From NCBI RefSeq assembly GCF_039595395.1, contig NZ_JBCNLP010000001.1, positions 1,178,001 through 1,242,000 of the forward strand: a DNA stretch of 64,000 bases. Reading direction: 5' to 3'. Shown here piece after piece: positions 37,721-47,570 of this stretch. How positions within the stretch are numbered: position 1 is the first letter of the stretch; each line of letters starts with the position of its first letter. Source of the DNA: Novosphingobium sp. (GTDB lineage: Bacteria > Pseudomonadota > Alphaproteobacteria > Sphingomonadales > Sphingomonadaceae). The position numbers and the translations under genes are program-made. The notes below the pieces were generated by a model. The model saw nothing but the letters and a program-made list of their open reading frames with translations. It did no database searches and had not been told where the DNA came from.

Positions 37721-39163
37721 GTGAGTTATGCAGCGTTTCGGGGCGGTCCCCGGATCAGGCGAATCGGGGGTGCTCTGGCGCTGGCCCTGCTGACCGGCGC
37801 CTGCGCCCTGCCGCCGACCTCCAGCCATCTTCAGCCGCTCGCCTCGGCGGAGCGCTTTCCCGCTGCCCAGACCCTCGCGCCCGCCGCTCAGGGCGAATGG
37901 CCCTCGGACGGCTGGTGGCAGGCCTATGGCGACAAGCAACTCGATGCGCTGATCGCCGAGGGCTTGCAGGGCGCCACCGATCTGCGCGTTGCCGTGGCGC
38001 GGCAGGATGCCGCCGATGCGGTGATCAAGCAGGCGCGGGCCAATCTGCTGCCGCAACTCTCGCTCGATGCGCAGGGCGGGGTGACCAAGCAGAGCTATCG
38101 TTACCTCTTCCCCGAAAGCTTCGCGCCCAAGGGCTGGCCAGATTACGCGCAGGGCGGGGTCAATCTGAACTGGGAGCTGGACTTCTGGGGCAAGAACCGC
38201 GCCGGGCTGAACGCCGCCAAGCAGGACGCCGCCGCTGCCGGGGCCGAGGCAGCCGCCGCGCGCCTGTCGGTGTCTGCGGGGATCGCTTCGGCCTATGCCG
38301 ACCTCGCTGCCCTGCATGCGGAGCGCGATGCGGCCGCCAGCGCCGTCGATATCCGCCGCCAGACTCTGGCGCTGACCGGCCAGCGCCGCGATCAGGGTCT
38401 GGAGAACAGCGGCGCGGTGGAACGCGCGCGTTCGGGGCTGGCCACATCCGAGGGCGAACTGGCCACGCTGGATGAAGAGATCGATCTGGGACGCCATCGC
38501 CTTGCCGCTCTGATGGGCGCCGGGCCCGACCGCACCCGCGATCTGGCGCGCCCCACCGCCTTTGGTCACGCCGATGCGAACCTGCCCGACAACATCCCCG
38601 CCCAACTGATCGCGCGCCGCCCAGACATCATCGCCGCGCGCGACCGCGCTCAGGCCGCCGCTTCGCGGGTGAAGCAGGCGCGCGCCGCCTTCTATCCCAA
38701 TGTCAATCTGATGGGGCTGATCGGGCAACAGGTGCTGGGCGTGGGCAATCTGTTCAAGTCGGGCGCCGAGTATGGTTCGGTCGGCCCGGCGATCAGCCTG
38801 CCGCTGTTTCAGGGCGGGCGGCTTCAGGGGCAATATCGCCAGAACCGCGCCGATTACGATGTCGCCGTCGCGCAATATGACGGCGCCATCACCCAGGCCC
38901 TGCGCGAGGTGGCCGATGCCGCCACCAGCCAGCGCGCCCTCTCCACCCGCCTGACCCATGCACAGGATGCCGAAAAGGCCGCTCAGGCGGCATGGCAGGT
39001 GGCGGGCAACCGTTATCGCGGCGGTCTGGCCACCAACCTCGATGTGCTGACCGCCGAGGATGCGCTGATTTCCGCCCGGCGTTCGGTCGCCGCTCTCCAG
39101 ACCCGTGCCTTCGCCCTGGATGTCGCGCTGACGCGCGCACTGGGCGGCGGCTATCATTCGTGA
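37721..39163 (+). CDS. Efflux outer-membrane factor, NodT-type lipoprotein
   Basis: The TolC-like outer-membrane duct of a tripartite pump. The 480 residues begin with a lipoprotein signal; lipobox LTGAC puts the acylated Cys at about 27. The family pattern repeats twice (GWWQAYGDKQLDALI; NLNWELDFWGKNR; ARRPDIIAARDRAQAAASRVKQARAAFYPN; YRGGLATNLDVLTAEDALISARRS). The GTG start follows AGGGGAG. It is the first of three genes, 11 bases before the fusion protein. Confidence 0.9.
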   Translation: MSYAAFRGGPRIRRIGGALALALLTGACALPPTSSHLQPLASAERFPAAQTLAPAAQGEWPSDGWWQAYGDKQLDALIAEGLQGATDLRVAVARQDAADAVIKQARANLLPQLSLDAQGGVTKQSYRYLFPESFAPKGWPDYAQGGVNLNWELDFWGKNRAGLNAAKQDAAAAGAEAAAARLSVSAGIASAYADLAALHAERDAAASAVDIRRQTLALTGQRRDQGLENSGAVERARSGLATSEGELATLDEEIDLGRHRLAALMGAGPDRTRDLARPTAFGHADANLPDNIPAQLIARRPDIIAARDRAQAAASRVKQARAAFYPNVNLMGLIGQQVLGVGNLFKSGAEYGSVGPAISLPLFQGGRLQGQYRQNRADYDVAVAQYDGAITQALREVADAATSQRALSTRLTHAQDAEKAAQAAWQVAGNRYRGGLATNLDVLTAEDALISARRSVAALQTRAFALDVALTRALGGGYHS

Positions 39164-39174
39164 AGGACAAGCCC

Positions 39175-40338
39175 ATGACCACGCAAGCCCTCAGCCATGA
39201 GGACAAGGATATCGCCGTCGCGGATCTGCCGCAGGAGCAGGCGCCGGAGAAGGGTGGCAACCGCAAGCGGCTGTTCGCGGGCCTCGCGCTGGGCGTGCTG
39301 GTGCTCGGCGGGGGCTACAAGGCCTATGACGTGCTGGTCGCCTCGCGCCATGCCGAGACCGACAATGCCTATGTCGGCGCCGATGTGGCGCAGGTGACGC
39401 CTTTGCTCGATGCCACGGTGACTCAGGTGCTGGTGTCGGATTCGCAGACGGTGAAGCAGGGCGATATTCTGGTGAAGCTCGACGACACCGACGCGCGCAT
39501 CGCGCTGGAAGGCGCCGAGGCGCAACTGGCGCTGACCGAACGCCGGGTGAAGGGCCTGTCGGCCACCGATCTGGGGCTGGGCGCTCAGGTCGCCGCGCGC
39601 GCCGCCGATGAGGCGCGGGCGCAGGCGCAGCTTGTCTCGGCCAAAGCCGATCTGGACCGGGCTGCCATCGATTTGAAACGCCGCGAAGCTTTGGCCGCCT
39701 CGGGCTCGGTCTCGGGCGAGGAGCTGAGTTCGGCGCGCAACGCCTTTGCCTCGGCTGGCGCCAATCTGCGCGCGGCGCAGGCGGCGATCGCTCAGGCCGG
39801 GGCCAGCCGTCAGGCCGCCATCGGCACGCAGAGCGCCAACAAGGTGCTGATCGAGCACACCACCGTCGAAACCAACCCCGAGGTCGTCGCCGCACGCGCC
39901 AACCGCGATCAGGCCCGCGTCAATCTGGCGCGCATGGTGATCCGCGCGCCGGTCGATGGGGTGATATCGGGCCGTCAGGCGCAGGTGGGTGAGCGGGTGA
40001 AGGCCGGGCAGGTGCTGATGCGCGTGGTGCCGGTCAGCGCGGCCTATGTCGATGCCAACTTCAAGGAGGTGCAGCTCACCAGGGTGCACCCCGGTCAGAA
40101 TGTGCATCTCACGGCGGATCTTTATGGCGGCAAGGTCACCTATCACGGCACGGTGGTGGGCTTCTCGGGCGGAACGGGTTCGGCCTTTGCGGTGGTGCCC
40201 GCGCAGAATGCCACGGGCAACTGGATCAAGGTGGTGCAGCGCCTGCCGGTGCGCATCGCGCTCGACCCCAAGGAGCTGGTCGAGCATCCGCTGCGCGTCG
40301 GCCTGTCGATGATCGCCGATATCGACGTTTCCAACTAA
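39175..40338 (+). CDS. Membrane fusion protein, EmrA/HlyD-like
   Basis: The periplasmic adaptor of the pump. The 387-residue protein has a cytoplasmic head (residues 1-32), one membrane anchor (about 33-53), then ETDNAYVGADVAQVTPLL typical of EmrA, a long Ala-rich coiled-coil hairpin (about 105-255), and the VIRAPVDGVISGRQAQVGE and FSGGTGSAFAVVPAQNATGNW blocks. It sits between the outer-membrane factor and the DHA2 transporter. Confidence 0.92.
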   Translation: MTTQALSHEDKDIAVADLPQEQAPEKGGNRKRLFAGLALGVLVLGGGYKAYDVLVASRHAETDNAYVGADVAQVTPLLDATVTQVLVSDSQTVKQGDILVKLDDTDARIALEGAEAQLALTERRVKGLSATDLGLGAQVAARAADEARAQAQLVSAKADLDRAAIDLKRREALAASGSVSGEELSSARNAFASAGANLRAAQAAIAQAGASRQAAIGTQSANKVLIEHTTVETNPEVVAARANRDQARVNLARMVIRAPVDGVISGRQAQVGERVKAGQVLMRVVPVSAAYVDANFKEVQLTRVHPGQNVHLTADLYGGKVTYHGTVVGFSGGTGSAFAVVPAQNATGNWIKVVQRLPVRIALDPKELVEHPLRVGLSMIADIDVSN

Positions 40339-40351
40339 AGGGCGCGAAGCC

Positions 40352-41884
40352 ATGGCGACGCTACATCCCCCCAAACCCCCGCTGCATGGCACGCCGCTGC
40401 TGCTGGCGGCGCTGGCCATCGGCATGGGCAATTTTCTGGTGGTGCTCGACACCACCATCGCCAATGTCTCGGTGCCGACCATCGCCGGATCGCTGGGCGT
40501 GTCCTCGACCGAGGGCACATGGGTCATCACCTCCTACGCCGTGGCCGAGGCGATCACCGTGCCGCTGACCGGCTGGCTGTCGCGCAAATTCGGCGTCTCG
40601 CGGGTGTTTCTCTCCTGCTATTTCGGCTTTGCGGTGCTCTCGGCGCTGTGCGGCCTGTCCTCCTCGCTGGGGATGCTGATCGGCTGCCGCGTGCTGCTGG
40701 GCCTGTGCGGCGGGCCGATCATGCCGCTGGCGCAGACCATGCTGCTGCGCATCCTGCCGCCCGACAAGCAGATGCTGGGCACGATCATGTGGGCGATGAC
40801 CACGCTGATCGGGCCGGTCGTGGGCCCGGTGCTGGGCGGTTATCTGTGCGACAATGCCGGGTGGTCGTGGATCTTCTTCATCTCGGTGCCGGTGGCCTTT
40901 GCGGGCGGCACGCTGCTGATGCTTCTGCTGCGCGGCCAGCCCGATCCCACCGAACCGGCCCGGCTCGACGGCGTGGGCCTTGGCCTGCTGGTGCTGTGGG
41001 TCGGCTCACTGCAGATCATGCTGGACGAGGGCCGCAACCGCGACTGGTTCGCCGACCCCATGATCCGCTGGCTGGGCATCATCGCGGTGATCGGTTTCCT
41101 CGCCTTCCTGATCTGGGAGCTGACCGAGAAGGAGCCCATTGTCGATCTGCGCGTGTTCCGCCATCCCGGCTTCACCGCGGCGACGATCACCTATTCGGTG
41201 GGCTTTGCCGCCTTCTTCGCCAACATCGTGATCCTGCCGCTCTGGCTGCAGCAGAACATGGGTTACACCGCGACATGGGCGGGCATGGCGACGGGCATCA
41301 TGGGCCTGCTGGCGATCCTGTCGGCGCCGCCTGTCGGCATGGCTTCGGAAAAGTTCGACCCGCGCGCCATCGTCTTTATCGGCCTGCTGGGGCTGGGGGC
41401 GATCTCCATGTGGCGCATGTCCTTCAACTCCGAGGTGACCTTCGGGCAGATGGCGTGGCCCACGCTGCTGACCGGGCCCTTCATGGTGATGTTCTTCCTG
41501 CCCACCATTGGCCTTGCCATGTCGAGCGTCTCGCCCGGCGAGGAGGCCAATGCGGCGGGCCTGTCGAACTTCCTGCGCACGCTAGCGGGGGCTTTCGCCA
41601 CCTCGCTGGTGCAGACCGGCTGGGAGGATGCCACCCGCCGCAACCAGACCGAACTGGCCGGGGCGATGACTCATGGCAACGCTGTGATCGACAGCATGAC
41701 CAGCGGCGGCGTCTCGCATGAGACAGCCACCGGCCTGCTGACCCAGCTTGTGAGTGGGCAGAGTGTGATGCTGGCCACGCTCAACATCTTCGCGGTGGTG
41801 GCGGCAGGGTTCGTCTTCTCCGCCTGCCTGATCTGGATGGCGCCCAAGCCGAAGGGGCCGATCGATATGAGCGGCGGGCACTAA
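40352..41884 (+). CDS. DHA2-type MFS multidrug transporter, EmrB-like
   Basis: A proton-driven drug exporter of the inner membrane, 510 residues with 14 hydrophobic segments. LDTTIANVSVPTIAGSLG in the first membrane helix and the WVITSYAVAEAITVPLTGWLSRK block (quoted only in part as a family marker) identify the EmrB/QacA group. It completes the operon with OMF and fusion protein, 13 bases after the latter. Drug range cannot be predicted. Confidence 0.93.
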   Translation: MATLHPPKPPLHGTPLLLAALAIGMGNFLVVLDTTIANVSVPTIAGSLGVSSTEGTWVITSYAVAEAITVPLTGWLSRKFGVSRVFLSCYFGFAVLSALCGLSSSLGMLIGCRVLLGLCGGPIMPLAQTMLLRILPPDKQMLGTIMWAMTTLIGPVVGPVLGGYLCDNAGWSWIFFISVPVAFAGGTLLMLLLRGQPDPTEPARLDGVGLGLLVLWVGSLQIMLDEGRNRDWFADPMIRWLGIIAVIGFLAFLIWELTEKEPIVDLRVFRHPGFTAATITYSVGFAAFFANIVILPLWLQQNMGYTATWAGMATGIMGLLAILSAPPVGMASEKFDPRAIVFIGLLGLGAISMWRMSFNSEVTFGQMAWPTLLTGPFMVMFFLPTIGLAMSSVSPGEEANAAGLSNFLRTLAGAFATSLVQTGWEDATRRNQTELAGAMTHGNAVIDSMTSGGVSHETATGLLTQLVSGQSVMLATLNIFAVVAAGFVFSACLIWMAPKPKGPIDMSGGH

Positions 41885-41885
41885 T

Positions 41886-41957
41886 TTTTCTGGTCGCTGT
41901 GACCCCACGCAGTGACCAGAGCGGCACCGGTTCACCCCCCGTCCGGACCGGTGCCGC
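41886..41957 (+). terminator. Two hairpins after the efflux operon
   Basis: CTGGTCGCTG (41890-41899) pairs with 41910-41919 using one G-U; a second, perfect stem has arm GCGGCACCGGT (41921-41931 with 41947-41957). No T tract follows, so these may be a Rho-dependent end or 3' stabilisers. Confidence 0.4.
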
Positions 41958-42051
41958 ACCATCGATGCCTATCGACCAAAGTAGGGCCATGGAACCACTG
42001 GCAAGCGGGAAGCGCCCCGTTTAAGCGATCCGCTCGCCAGAGGAGAGTGCC

Positions 42052-42987
42052 ATGCTGTCGGTTGTGGGCATTGTCATGCCCATCTTTGCCCTGATCCTTG
42101 CCGGATGGGGCGCAAGGCGCACGGGCGTGCTGGGGCCGCATGCCACCGGAGAGCTGAACCGCTTCGTGGTCTGGCTGGCACTGCCCGCCTTGCTGTTCGA
42201 CATCGTGGCCAAGGCGCATTGGAGCGAGATCTGGCAACCCGGCTTCGTGGCGGTTTGCGGGCTGGGGATGGGGGTGGTCTTCGCCCTGACCCTTGCCTTG
42301 CGCTGGCGCAGGCAGCGCCCGCTGGCCGATGCCGCGATCGACGCGCTGAACGCGGCCTATGCCAACACCGGCTTTATCGGCTTTCCCCTGTTGCTGGCGG
42401 TGTTTGGCCCAACGGCGCTGGCGCCCACGCTGATCTCGGCGATCCTGACGGTTTGTGTGCTCTTCGCCGCGGCGCTGATCCTGATCGAGATCGGGCTGCA
42501 GGCCGAGGCGCATCCGCTGCATATGGCGCGCAAGGTGGCCAGCTCGCTGGCGCGCAATCCGCTGCTGGTCGCGCCGGTGCTGGGTGGGGTGCCGATGGCC
42601 TTCGGGCTGGCGATACCGGGGCCGGTCGATGCCTTTCTCAAGCTGCTGGCGGCGTCGGCCTCGCCCTGCGCGCTGGTGGCGCTGGGGCTGTTTCTGGCCG
42701 AGAAGCGTGAGGGCGACGCGGCAGGGCAGGGTGCGACCGGCCTGCTGGTGGCGCTGAAGTTGCTGGCGCAGCCTGCCGTCACCTGGGCGCTGGCCACCTA
42801 TGTTTTCCATCTGGCGCCGGCTCTGGTGGAGATGGCCACCTTGCTGGCCGCTCTGCCCACCGGTACCGGGCCCTTTATGGTCGCGGAATTCTACCGGCGC
42901 GAGGCAGGCATCACCGCGCGCGCCGTGCTGGTCTCCACCGTGCTGTCGCTGGTGACGGTGACGCTCTACCTCAGCCTGATCCGCTAA
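42052..42987 (+). CDS. AEC (auxin efflux carrier) family transporter
   Basis: An inner-membrane transporter of 311 residues with about ten hydrophobic segments. The N-terminal half has FVVWLALPALLFDIVAKA and the middle has NTGFIGFPLLLAVFGP; the C-terminal half ends LPTGTGPFMVAEFYRRE, the AEC family pattern. Substrates in bacteria are mostly organic acids or unknown. It begins behind GAGGAGAG, 167 bases after the efflux operon. Confidence 0.88.
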   Translation: MLSVVGIVMPIFALILAGWGARRTGVLGPHATGELNRFVVWLALPALLFDIVAKAHWSEIWQPGFVAVCGLGMGVVFALTLALRWRRQRPLADAAIDALNAAYANTGFIGFPLLLAVFGPTALAPTLISAILTVCVLFAAALILIEIGLQAEAHPLHMARKVASSLARNPLLVAPVLGGVPMAFGLAIPGPVDAFLKLLAASASPCALVALGLFLAEKREGDAAGQGATGLLVALKLLAQPAVTWALATYVFHLAPALVEMATLLAALPTGTGPFMVAEFYRREAGITARAVLVSTVLSLVTVTLYLSLIR

Positions 42988-42991
42988 GCTT

Positions 42992-43105
42992 CAGAGCTCG
43001 CTCCCCCGCCCGGTCACCCATCGGTCGTATCCTGTGGGGGGCCGGGCGGGGGAGCGAGCTGGCACCGCAAATTCGGCTTCGCCGAATTTCCAAACAGCCT
43101 CTCAG
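42992..43105 (-). repeat. Repeat family B, truncated copy (B2)
   Basis: Read on the minus strand: GAGGCTGTTTGG, arm 1 AAATTCGGC/GCCGAATTT, then arm 2 with CTCGCTCCCCCGCCCGG pairing with its complement, and a loop with ACAGGATACGACCGAT. Arm 3 and the closing outer repeat of B1 are missing. Pairs differ from B1 but remain complementary. One end contains the stop codon of the Kef-type gene. Confidence 0.8.
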
Positions 43106-44877
43106 CTCTCGGTCTCGATCGGCACCGAGGGCGTGTCGTTGATCGGCCCGGTGATGATCTTTTCCCGCGAGGCGCGGATATCGCCCGTTTCGATCTGGAT
43201 CTTCAGCCGCTCGCGGTCGCGGGTGCGGTACATGTCCTCGGCGCGGTTGATGGCATCGATGCTCACGCCGCTGTCCGCCAGCGCGAGGCGGGCCATCTTG
43301 ATCGCCGATTCCATCAGCTCGCGCACCACGCGGCTAACCGGCGACTTCTTAAGGCGGATCAGCGAGCGGCGGTCATAGGCGCGCACATAGATCCCCGCCT
43401 GAGGGAAGGCCTGATGCACCGCCTCGACCATATCGGGCGAGATCTGGTCGCCATCGAGACAGAAGAGGATGAGCTGGGCCTCCTCGGCCCCGGCCTGACG
43501 CAGCAGGTCGATCCGCGTACCGTCGCCGAAATAGACCTTGGCGCCAAAGCTTTCGGCGATGTCGATCATTTCGATATCGCGGTCGACCAGCGTGACGGTG
43601 ATCTCGCTGGCGATCAGCATCTGCGCCACCGTCTGGCCGAAACGGCCATAGCCCACGATGATCGCGGCGGCCTGATCGGCATCCTGCGGCCCCTCGCGCT
43701 CGCCCTGAGGCTTGGGCGGTTCCTTGCGCAGGGGCTTGGTCAGCGCCATCAGGAAGGGCGTGGTGGCCATGGAGACGGTAACGATCGCGCCGAACAGGCT
43801 GGCCGCATCCGGGGCGATCAGATAGGCATTCTGCGCCTGTGCGAACAGCACGAAACCGAATTCGCCGCCCTGGCTCAGCAGCAGGCCCAGCGCCAGCGCG
43901 CCGCGCCATGTCATCCGGAAGGCCAGACCGATCAGGAAGATCACCAGGGTCTTCACCAGCACCAGCGAGAGCGCCATGGCGATGACGAACAGCGGCCGCT
44001 CGGCAATGGCATGCAGGTTGAGCAGCATGCCCACCGTCAGGAAGAACAGGCCGAGCAGGATCGAGCGGAAAGGCTCGACATCGGCCTCCAGCTCATGGCG
44101 ATAGGGGGAATCGGCCAGCATCACGCCCGCGACGAAGGCGCCCAGCGCGGTGGACAGCCCCAGCACCTCCATCACGGCGGCGCTGGCCATCACGGTGAAG
44201 AGGGCGGCGACGATGAACATCTCGCGCTCGCCCAGATTGCCGATCAGGCGGAACAGCGGACGGATCAGATAGCGCCCCGCCAGAATGAGGCCCGCCACCG
44301 CCAGCAGCGTAAACAGCGCCAACTGCCAGCCCGGAGGGCCATTGGCATCGGCCGGATTGCGGCTGAGCGTGGCGATGATGGTGATCAGCGGGATGATCGA
44401 GAGATCCTGAAACAGCAGGATGGCGAAGGTCCGCTCACCAAAAGGCGTGCGCATCCGGCCCGAGGCCTGAAGCATCGGCAGCACCTGCGCGGTCGAGGAC
44501 AGCGCCAGCGGCAGGCCCAGCGCCAGCGCGGCGGTGGGCGAAAAGCCGGTGCCCAGCGCGATCATCCCGGCCAGTGCCAGCCCGCACAGCGTCACCTGAA
44601 GCAGGCCGAGGCCCAGAATGTCGCGCTTCATCCGCCACAGGCGCGCGGGGTTCAGCTCCAGCCCGACAAGGAACAGCAGCAAAGTGATGCCCAACTCGGC
44701 CAGACCCATCTTCTGCTCGGCCTCACCCACCAGATTGAGAGCCTGAGGTCCGATCACCGCGCCCGCGACCAGATAGCCCAGCGTGGCACCCAGACCGAGC
44801 CGGCGGAACACCAGCACAAAGACCATGGCGAAACCAAGCAGCAGAAAACCGTCGTGAAGCAGCGAATGATGAATCAT
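43102..44877 (-). CDS. Kef-type K+/H+ antiporter with RCK domain
   Basis: A monovalent cation:proton antiporter-2 protein, 591 residues. About twelve membrane segments (residues 5-385) include LALGLPLALSSTAQVLPML and SQGGEFGFVLFAQA, then a TrkA-N/RCK nucleotide-binding domain (IIVGYGRFGQTVAQMLI, VYFGDGTRIDLLRQAGA) and a polar tail. This is the KefB/KefC layout; the glutathione-binding features of true Kef proteins cannot be checked by eye, and no KefF/KefG partner lies adjacent. Confidence 0.9.
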   Translation of the reverse strand: MIHHSLLHDGFLLLGFAMVFVLVFRRLGLGATLGYLVAGAVIGPQALNLVGEAEQKMGLAELGITLLLFLVGLELNPARLWRMKRDILGLGLLQVTLCGLALAGMIALGTGFSPTAALALGLPLALSSTAQVLPMLQASGRMRTPFGERTFAILLFQDLSIIPLITIIATLSRNPADANGPPGWQLALFTLLAVAGLILAGRYLIRPLFRLIGNLGEREMFIVAALFTVMASAAVMEVLGLSTALGAFVAGVMLADSPYRHELEADVEPFRSILLGLFFLTVGMLLNLHAIAERPLFVIAMALSLVLVKTLVIFLIGLAFRMTWRGALALGLLLSQGGEFGFVLFAQAQNAYLIAPDAASLFGAIVTVSMATTPFLMALTKPLRKEPPKPQGEREGPQDADQAAAIIVGYGRFGQTVAQMLIASEITVTLVDRDIEMIDIAESFGAKVYFGDGTRIDLLRQAGAEEAQLILFCLDGDQISPDMVEAVHQAFPQAGIYVRAYDRRSLIRLKKSPVSRVVRELMESAIKMARLALADSGVSIDAINRAEDMYRTRDRERLKIQIETGDIRASREKIITGPINDTPSVPIETES

Positions 44878-45046
44878 GATTTGGGGATAATCCTTTCGTC
44901 TCCCCGGTGTAACCGTAATTGTGTGACGGGCAAATGTCTGGCGGCGCAGGGGCGCGGTTGAGAGGCCCCACGGAGGTGTGGTGTCACGGGCATGTCGCTT
45001 TTACGCTTGCGCTGCCTGCGCGGCGAACCTAAGGGCTGCCGTGCGT

Positions 45047-45126
<80 letters not shown>

Positions 45127-45393
45127 CCTCTGAGCAACCCCGAACAATCGCCCCGCGCTAAGCCTGTTGGCACGCGCGCAGGCGATCGATGCGGTGGCGG
45201 AGCCTTTGCTCAACGCCTGACAGGGCGGGGAGGGCACCTCAAAACATCCTCAAAAGGATGAAGCGTGCCGGGCATGGTGCCGGTGGACGAAGTCCCGCCT
45301 TCACATCCTGTACATCAAGCGGAGAACAAAGCGGTGTCTGCTGCGTTGAGCTGATAGTATCGCAGCCGGTATAAACACGCAGAGGAGACGATC

Positions 45394-45690
45394 ATGCGCC
45401 CGTTCACCAGAAAAGTTGGCTTTGCGTCGGCCTTCGTTGCCATGCTGACCCTGGGCGCGCTCGACGCTTCGCCCGCCTTTGCCCGCCATCACTACCGTTC
45501 GCGCGCGCACTATCGCGTCTGCCGTCATTCGAGCGGCACGGCCGGTCTGGTTGCCGGTGGCGCCGGTGGCGCGCTGATCGGCCATGCGCTGATCGGTGGC
45601 CCGGTCGGCATCGTGGCGGGCGCTGTGGGCGGTGCCTTCGGTGGCCGGGCCATCGACCGCAGCATGACCGCGCATCGCCGCTGCCGCTAA
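45394..45690 (+). CDS. Small secreted glycine-zipper protein
   Basis: 98 residues with a signal peptide (cleavage near AFA-RHH, about residue 31). The mature part is a glycine-zipper: GTAGLVAGGAGGALIGHALI followed by GGPVGIVAGAVGGAFGGRAI. Such segments insert in or lie on membranes in small envelope proteins; no specific role can be given. GAGGAG is the Shine-Dalgarno. The 270 bases between the tRNA and this gene show nothing I can name. Confidence 0.7.
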   Translation: MRPFTRKVGFASAFVAMLTLGALDASPAFARHHYRSRAHYRVCRHSSGTAGLVAGGAGGALIGHALIGGPVGIVAGAVGGAFGGRAIDRSMTAHRRCR

Positions 45691-45720
45691 GCCATCGCGG
45701 CTGGCTCTGTCGCGGAGCAG

Positions 45721-46473
45721 ATGCTGATGCCGGGCCACTTCATCGAGGCGCAGGGGAACACCCGTGCCCGCTCCGCCAGTCTCGCGGCCGGGCTGGAGGT
45801 TGGGCTGGTGCTGCTGCTGTGGTTTGGTCTGGCGCCGCCGCCCGCTTTGCGCCAGGCGGTGCAAAGCAGCATCGCTGCCGTCACGCTGGCACCGCCCCCG
45901 CCGCCGCCCGCGCCGGTCAAGCCTCCACCGCCCCGGCATCATCATACGCCGTCGGGGCGGGCGGCTCCGGCCAATCTGCGGGCCAAGGCGGCGCCGGTTC
46001 TGGCGGTCAGGATGCCCTTGCCCAAGCCGGTGCCGATCCCCGTGGCGCCGCAGGTCGCCGCTGGTGCGGACAGCCATAGCGGCGCGGCGCCCGTGCCGGG
46101 CCCCGGCACCGGAGCTGGCGGTCAGGGCAATGGCACGGGCTCGGGCGCCAGCGGGAATGGCGAGGGGGACGGCGGCAGCGATCCCGAATGGGTCGGCGGC
46201 AAGATCAAATCTTCCGACTATCCGGAGGCGGCGCGGGCCGCAGGCGCGCAGGGCACGACCTCGGTGACCATCGCGGTCACCGCGCAGGGGCGGGTCAGTG
46301 GTTGCCGCATCGTTCATTCCAGCCGCAACCGCGATCTCGATGCCGCCACCTGCGATCTGGTCATGCGGCGTTTCCGTTTTCGCCCCGCACGCGATTCGGC
46401 GGGCCATGCCGTCAGCGGCGAGGTCGATTACGATCAGGAATGGGAGATGGCTATTCTGAGCGATGCGCCATGA
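45721..46473 (+). CDS. TonB-family energy transducer
   Basis: Predicted to couple the proton gradient to outer-membrane receptors. The 250 residues have one membrane anchor (about 24-44), a Pro-rich then Gly-rich periplasmic linker (70-155), and a C-terminal TonB domain (YPEAARAAGAQGTTSVTIAV, DAATCDLVMRRFRFRPA). ExbB and ExbD are not adjacent. A second in-frame ATG at 45727 has better spacing from the GGAG Shine-Dalgarno and may be the real start. Confidence 0.85.
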   Translation: MLMPGHFIEAQGNTRARSASLAAGLEVGLVLLLWFGLAPPPALRQAVQSSIAAVTLAPPPPPPAPVKPPPPRHHHTPSGRAAPANLRAKAAPVLAVRMPLPKPVPIPVAPQVAAGADSHSGAAPVPGPGTGAGGQGNGTGSGASGNGEGDGGSDPEWVGGKIKSSDYPEAARAAGAQGTTSVTIAVTAQGRVSGCRIVHSSRNRDLDAATCDLVMRRFRFRPARDSAGHAVSGEVDYDQEWEMAILSDAP

Positions 46474-46584
46474 TGGCGCAGGGCGCGTGCCGTCAAATCC
46501 GGCGCGATGGCCTTGTGATATAAAGATTCCATAGGCTAGAAAAGCCCGGCATGCGCGCCGTTCTCACAGGGAAAGGATGCGACC

Positions 46585-47493
46585 ATGACCGCGATCAGCA
46601 GCGTTTCCCTCCTTGCCGTGCCCAGCTTTACCGACCGGCTGGCGGCGTTTGCCACGCAAGGCACGGCCAGCACTTTGGCCTCTGCGCCGGGCGATACCTC
46701 CGCCACCTCGCTTCAGGTGGCCCCGGCGCAAAGCCCGGACATCACCAACATTCTCTATCGCCAGCAACTGGCCCAGGCCGCGATCACCCACGACACGCAA
46801 GCGCTGGCCGACACCGTGACCGAAGCCTTCCAGTCGATCATGGCGGCGCGGCCCGATCTGGCCAATGCGCAGTTCGATTTCGTCTCCGATCAGGGCGGGA
46901 TCAAGGTCGTTTCCAGCACCATGAGCCGCGCCGACAAGCAATGGCTTGAAGATCAGCTCAATGCCAATCAGGGGCTGGTCGATGCGGTGAACGGCTTCAA
47001 CACCGATCTGGGCACGCTGCTCAAGGCCAATGCCGCCGTCGATGCCGCGAAAGACCCCTCGAGCCAGCAGGCCAGCGCGGCCCAGGCGAAGGCCAAGATT
47101 GATGGCACGGTCCATTTTCTCAGCCTGATGCAGAGCGTGGCCTATGAGGCGAGCAAGACCGGCTGGGACCGCGATGCGACCTATACCGACACGCAGGGCC
47201 GCCCCATCGATCTGGCCGGGGTCCGCACCACTTCGCTGGCCGGGATGATCGATGCCAAGCGGCAGCTCGACGCGGTGCAGAGCGGCAGCATCGTCACCCA
47301 GTTGAAGGATGGCCGCACGATTTACGCGCTGGTGACCATGTCGAAAGAGGGCAAGGTGATCTACCCCCCTTCGGGCACCCTGGCTCCCTATGCCGCGGCT
47401 GCCATTCTGGCGCCCGCCTTCGTGCCGGGGCTGGCATCGGCATCCTCCTTGCTGTCCGGCGCCAAGGGGACGATGGTCAATCGCATGGCATGA
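46585..47493 (+). CDS. Protein of unknown function, Ala/Ser/Thr-rich
   Basis: I do not recognise this 302-residue protein. There is no Sec signal. The N-terminus (MTAISSVSLLAVPSFTDRLA) is amphipathic; residues about 55-145 look helical (YRQQLAQAAITHDTQALADT, MSRADKQWLEDQLNANQG); a hydrophobic Ala/Pro-rich stretch lies near the C-terminus (APYAAAAILAPAFVPGLASA). The absence of cysteine and the leader-like N-terminus would fit a flagellar or type III type export substrate, but that is speculation. Confidence 0.6.
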   Translation: MTAISSVSLLAVPSFTDRLAAFATQGTASTLASAPGDTSATSLQVAPAQSPDITNILYRQQLAQAAITHDTQALADTVTEAFQSIMAARPDLANAQFDFVSDQGGIKVVSSTMSRADKQWLEDQLNANQGLVDAVNGFNTDLGTLLKANAAVDAAKDPSSQQASAAQAKAKIDGTVHFLSLMQSVAYEASKTGWDRDATYTDTQGRPIDLAGVRTTSLAGMIDAKRQLDAVQSGSIVTQLKDGRTIYALVTMSKEGKVIYPPSGTLAPYAAAAILAPAFVPGLASASSLLSGAKGTMVNRMA

Positions 47494-47570
47494 CCGAGGC
47501 TGTTTCGTGTTAGGCTGCGCCCTGTCTCCGGCGGCATGATGCGCCGGAGGGTCAGGGGAAACCGCGCAAG

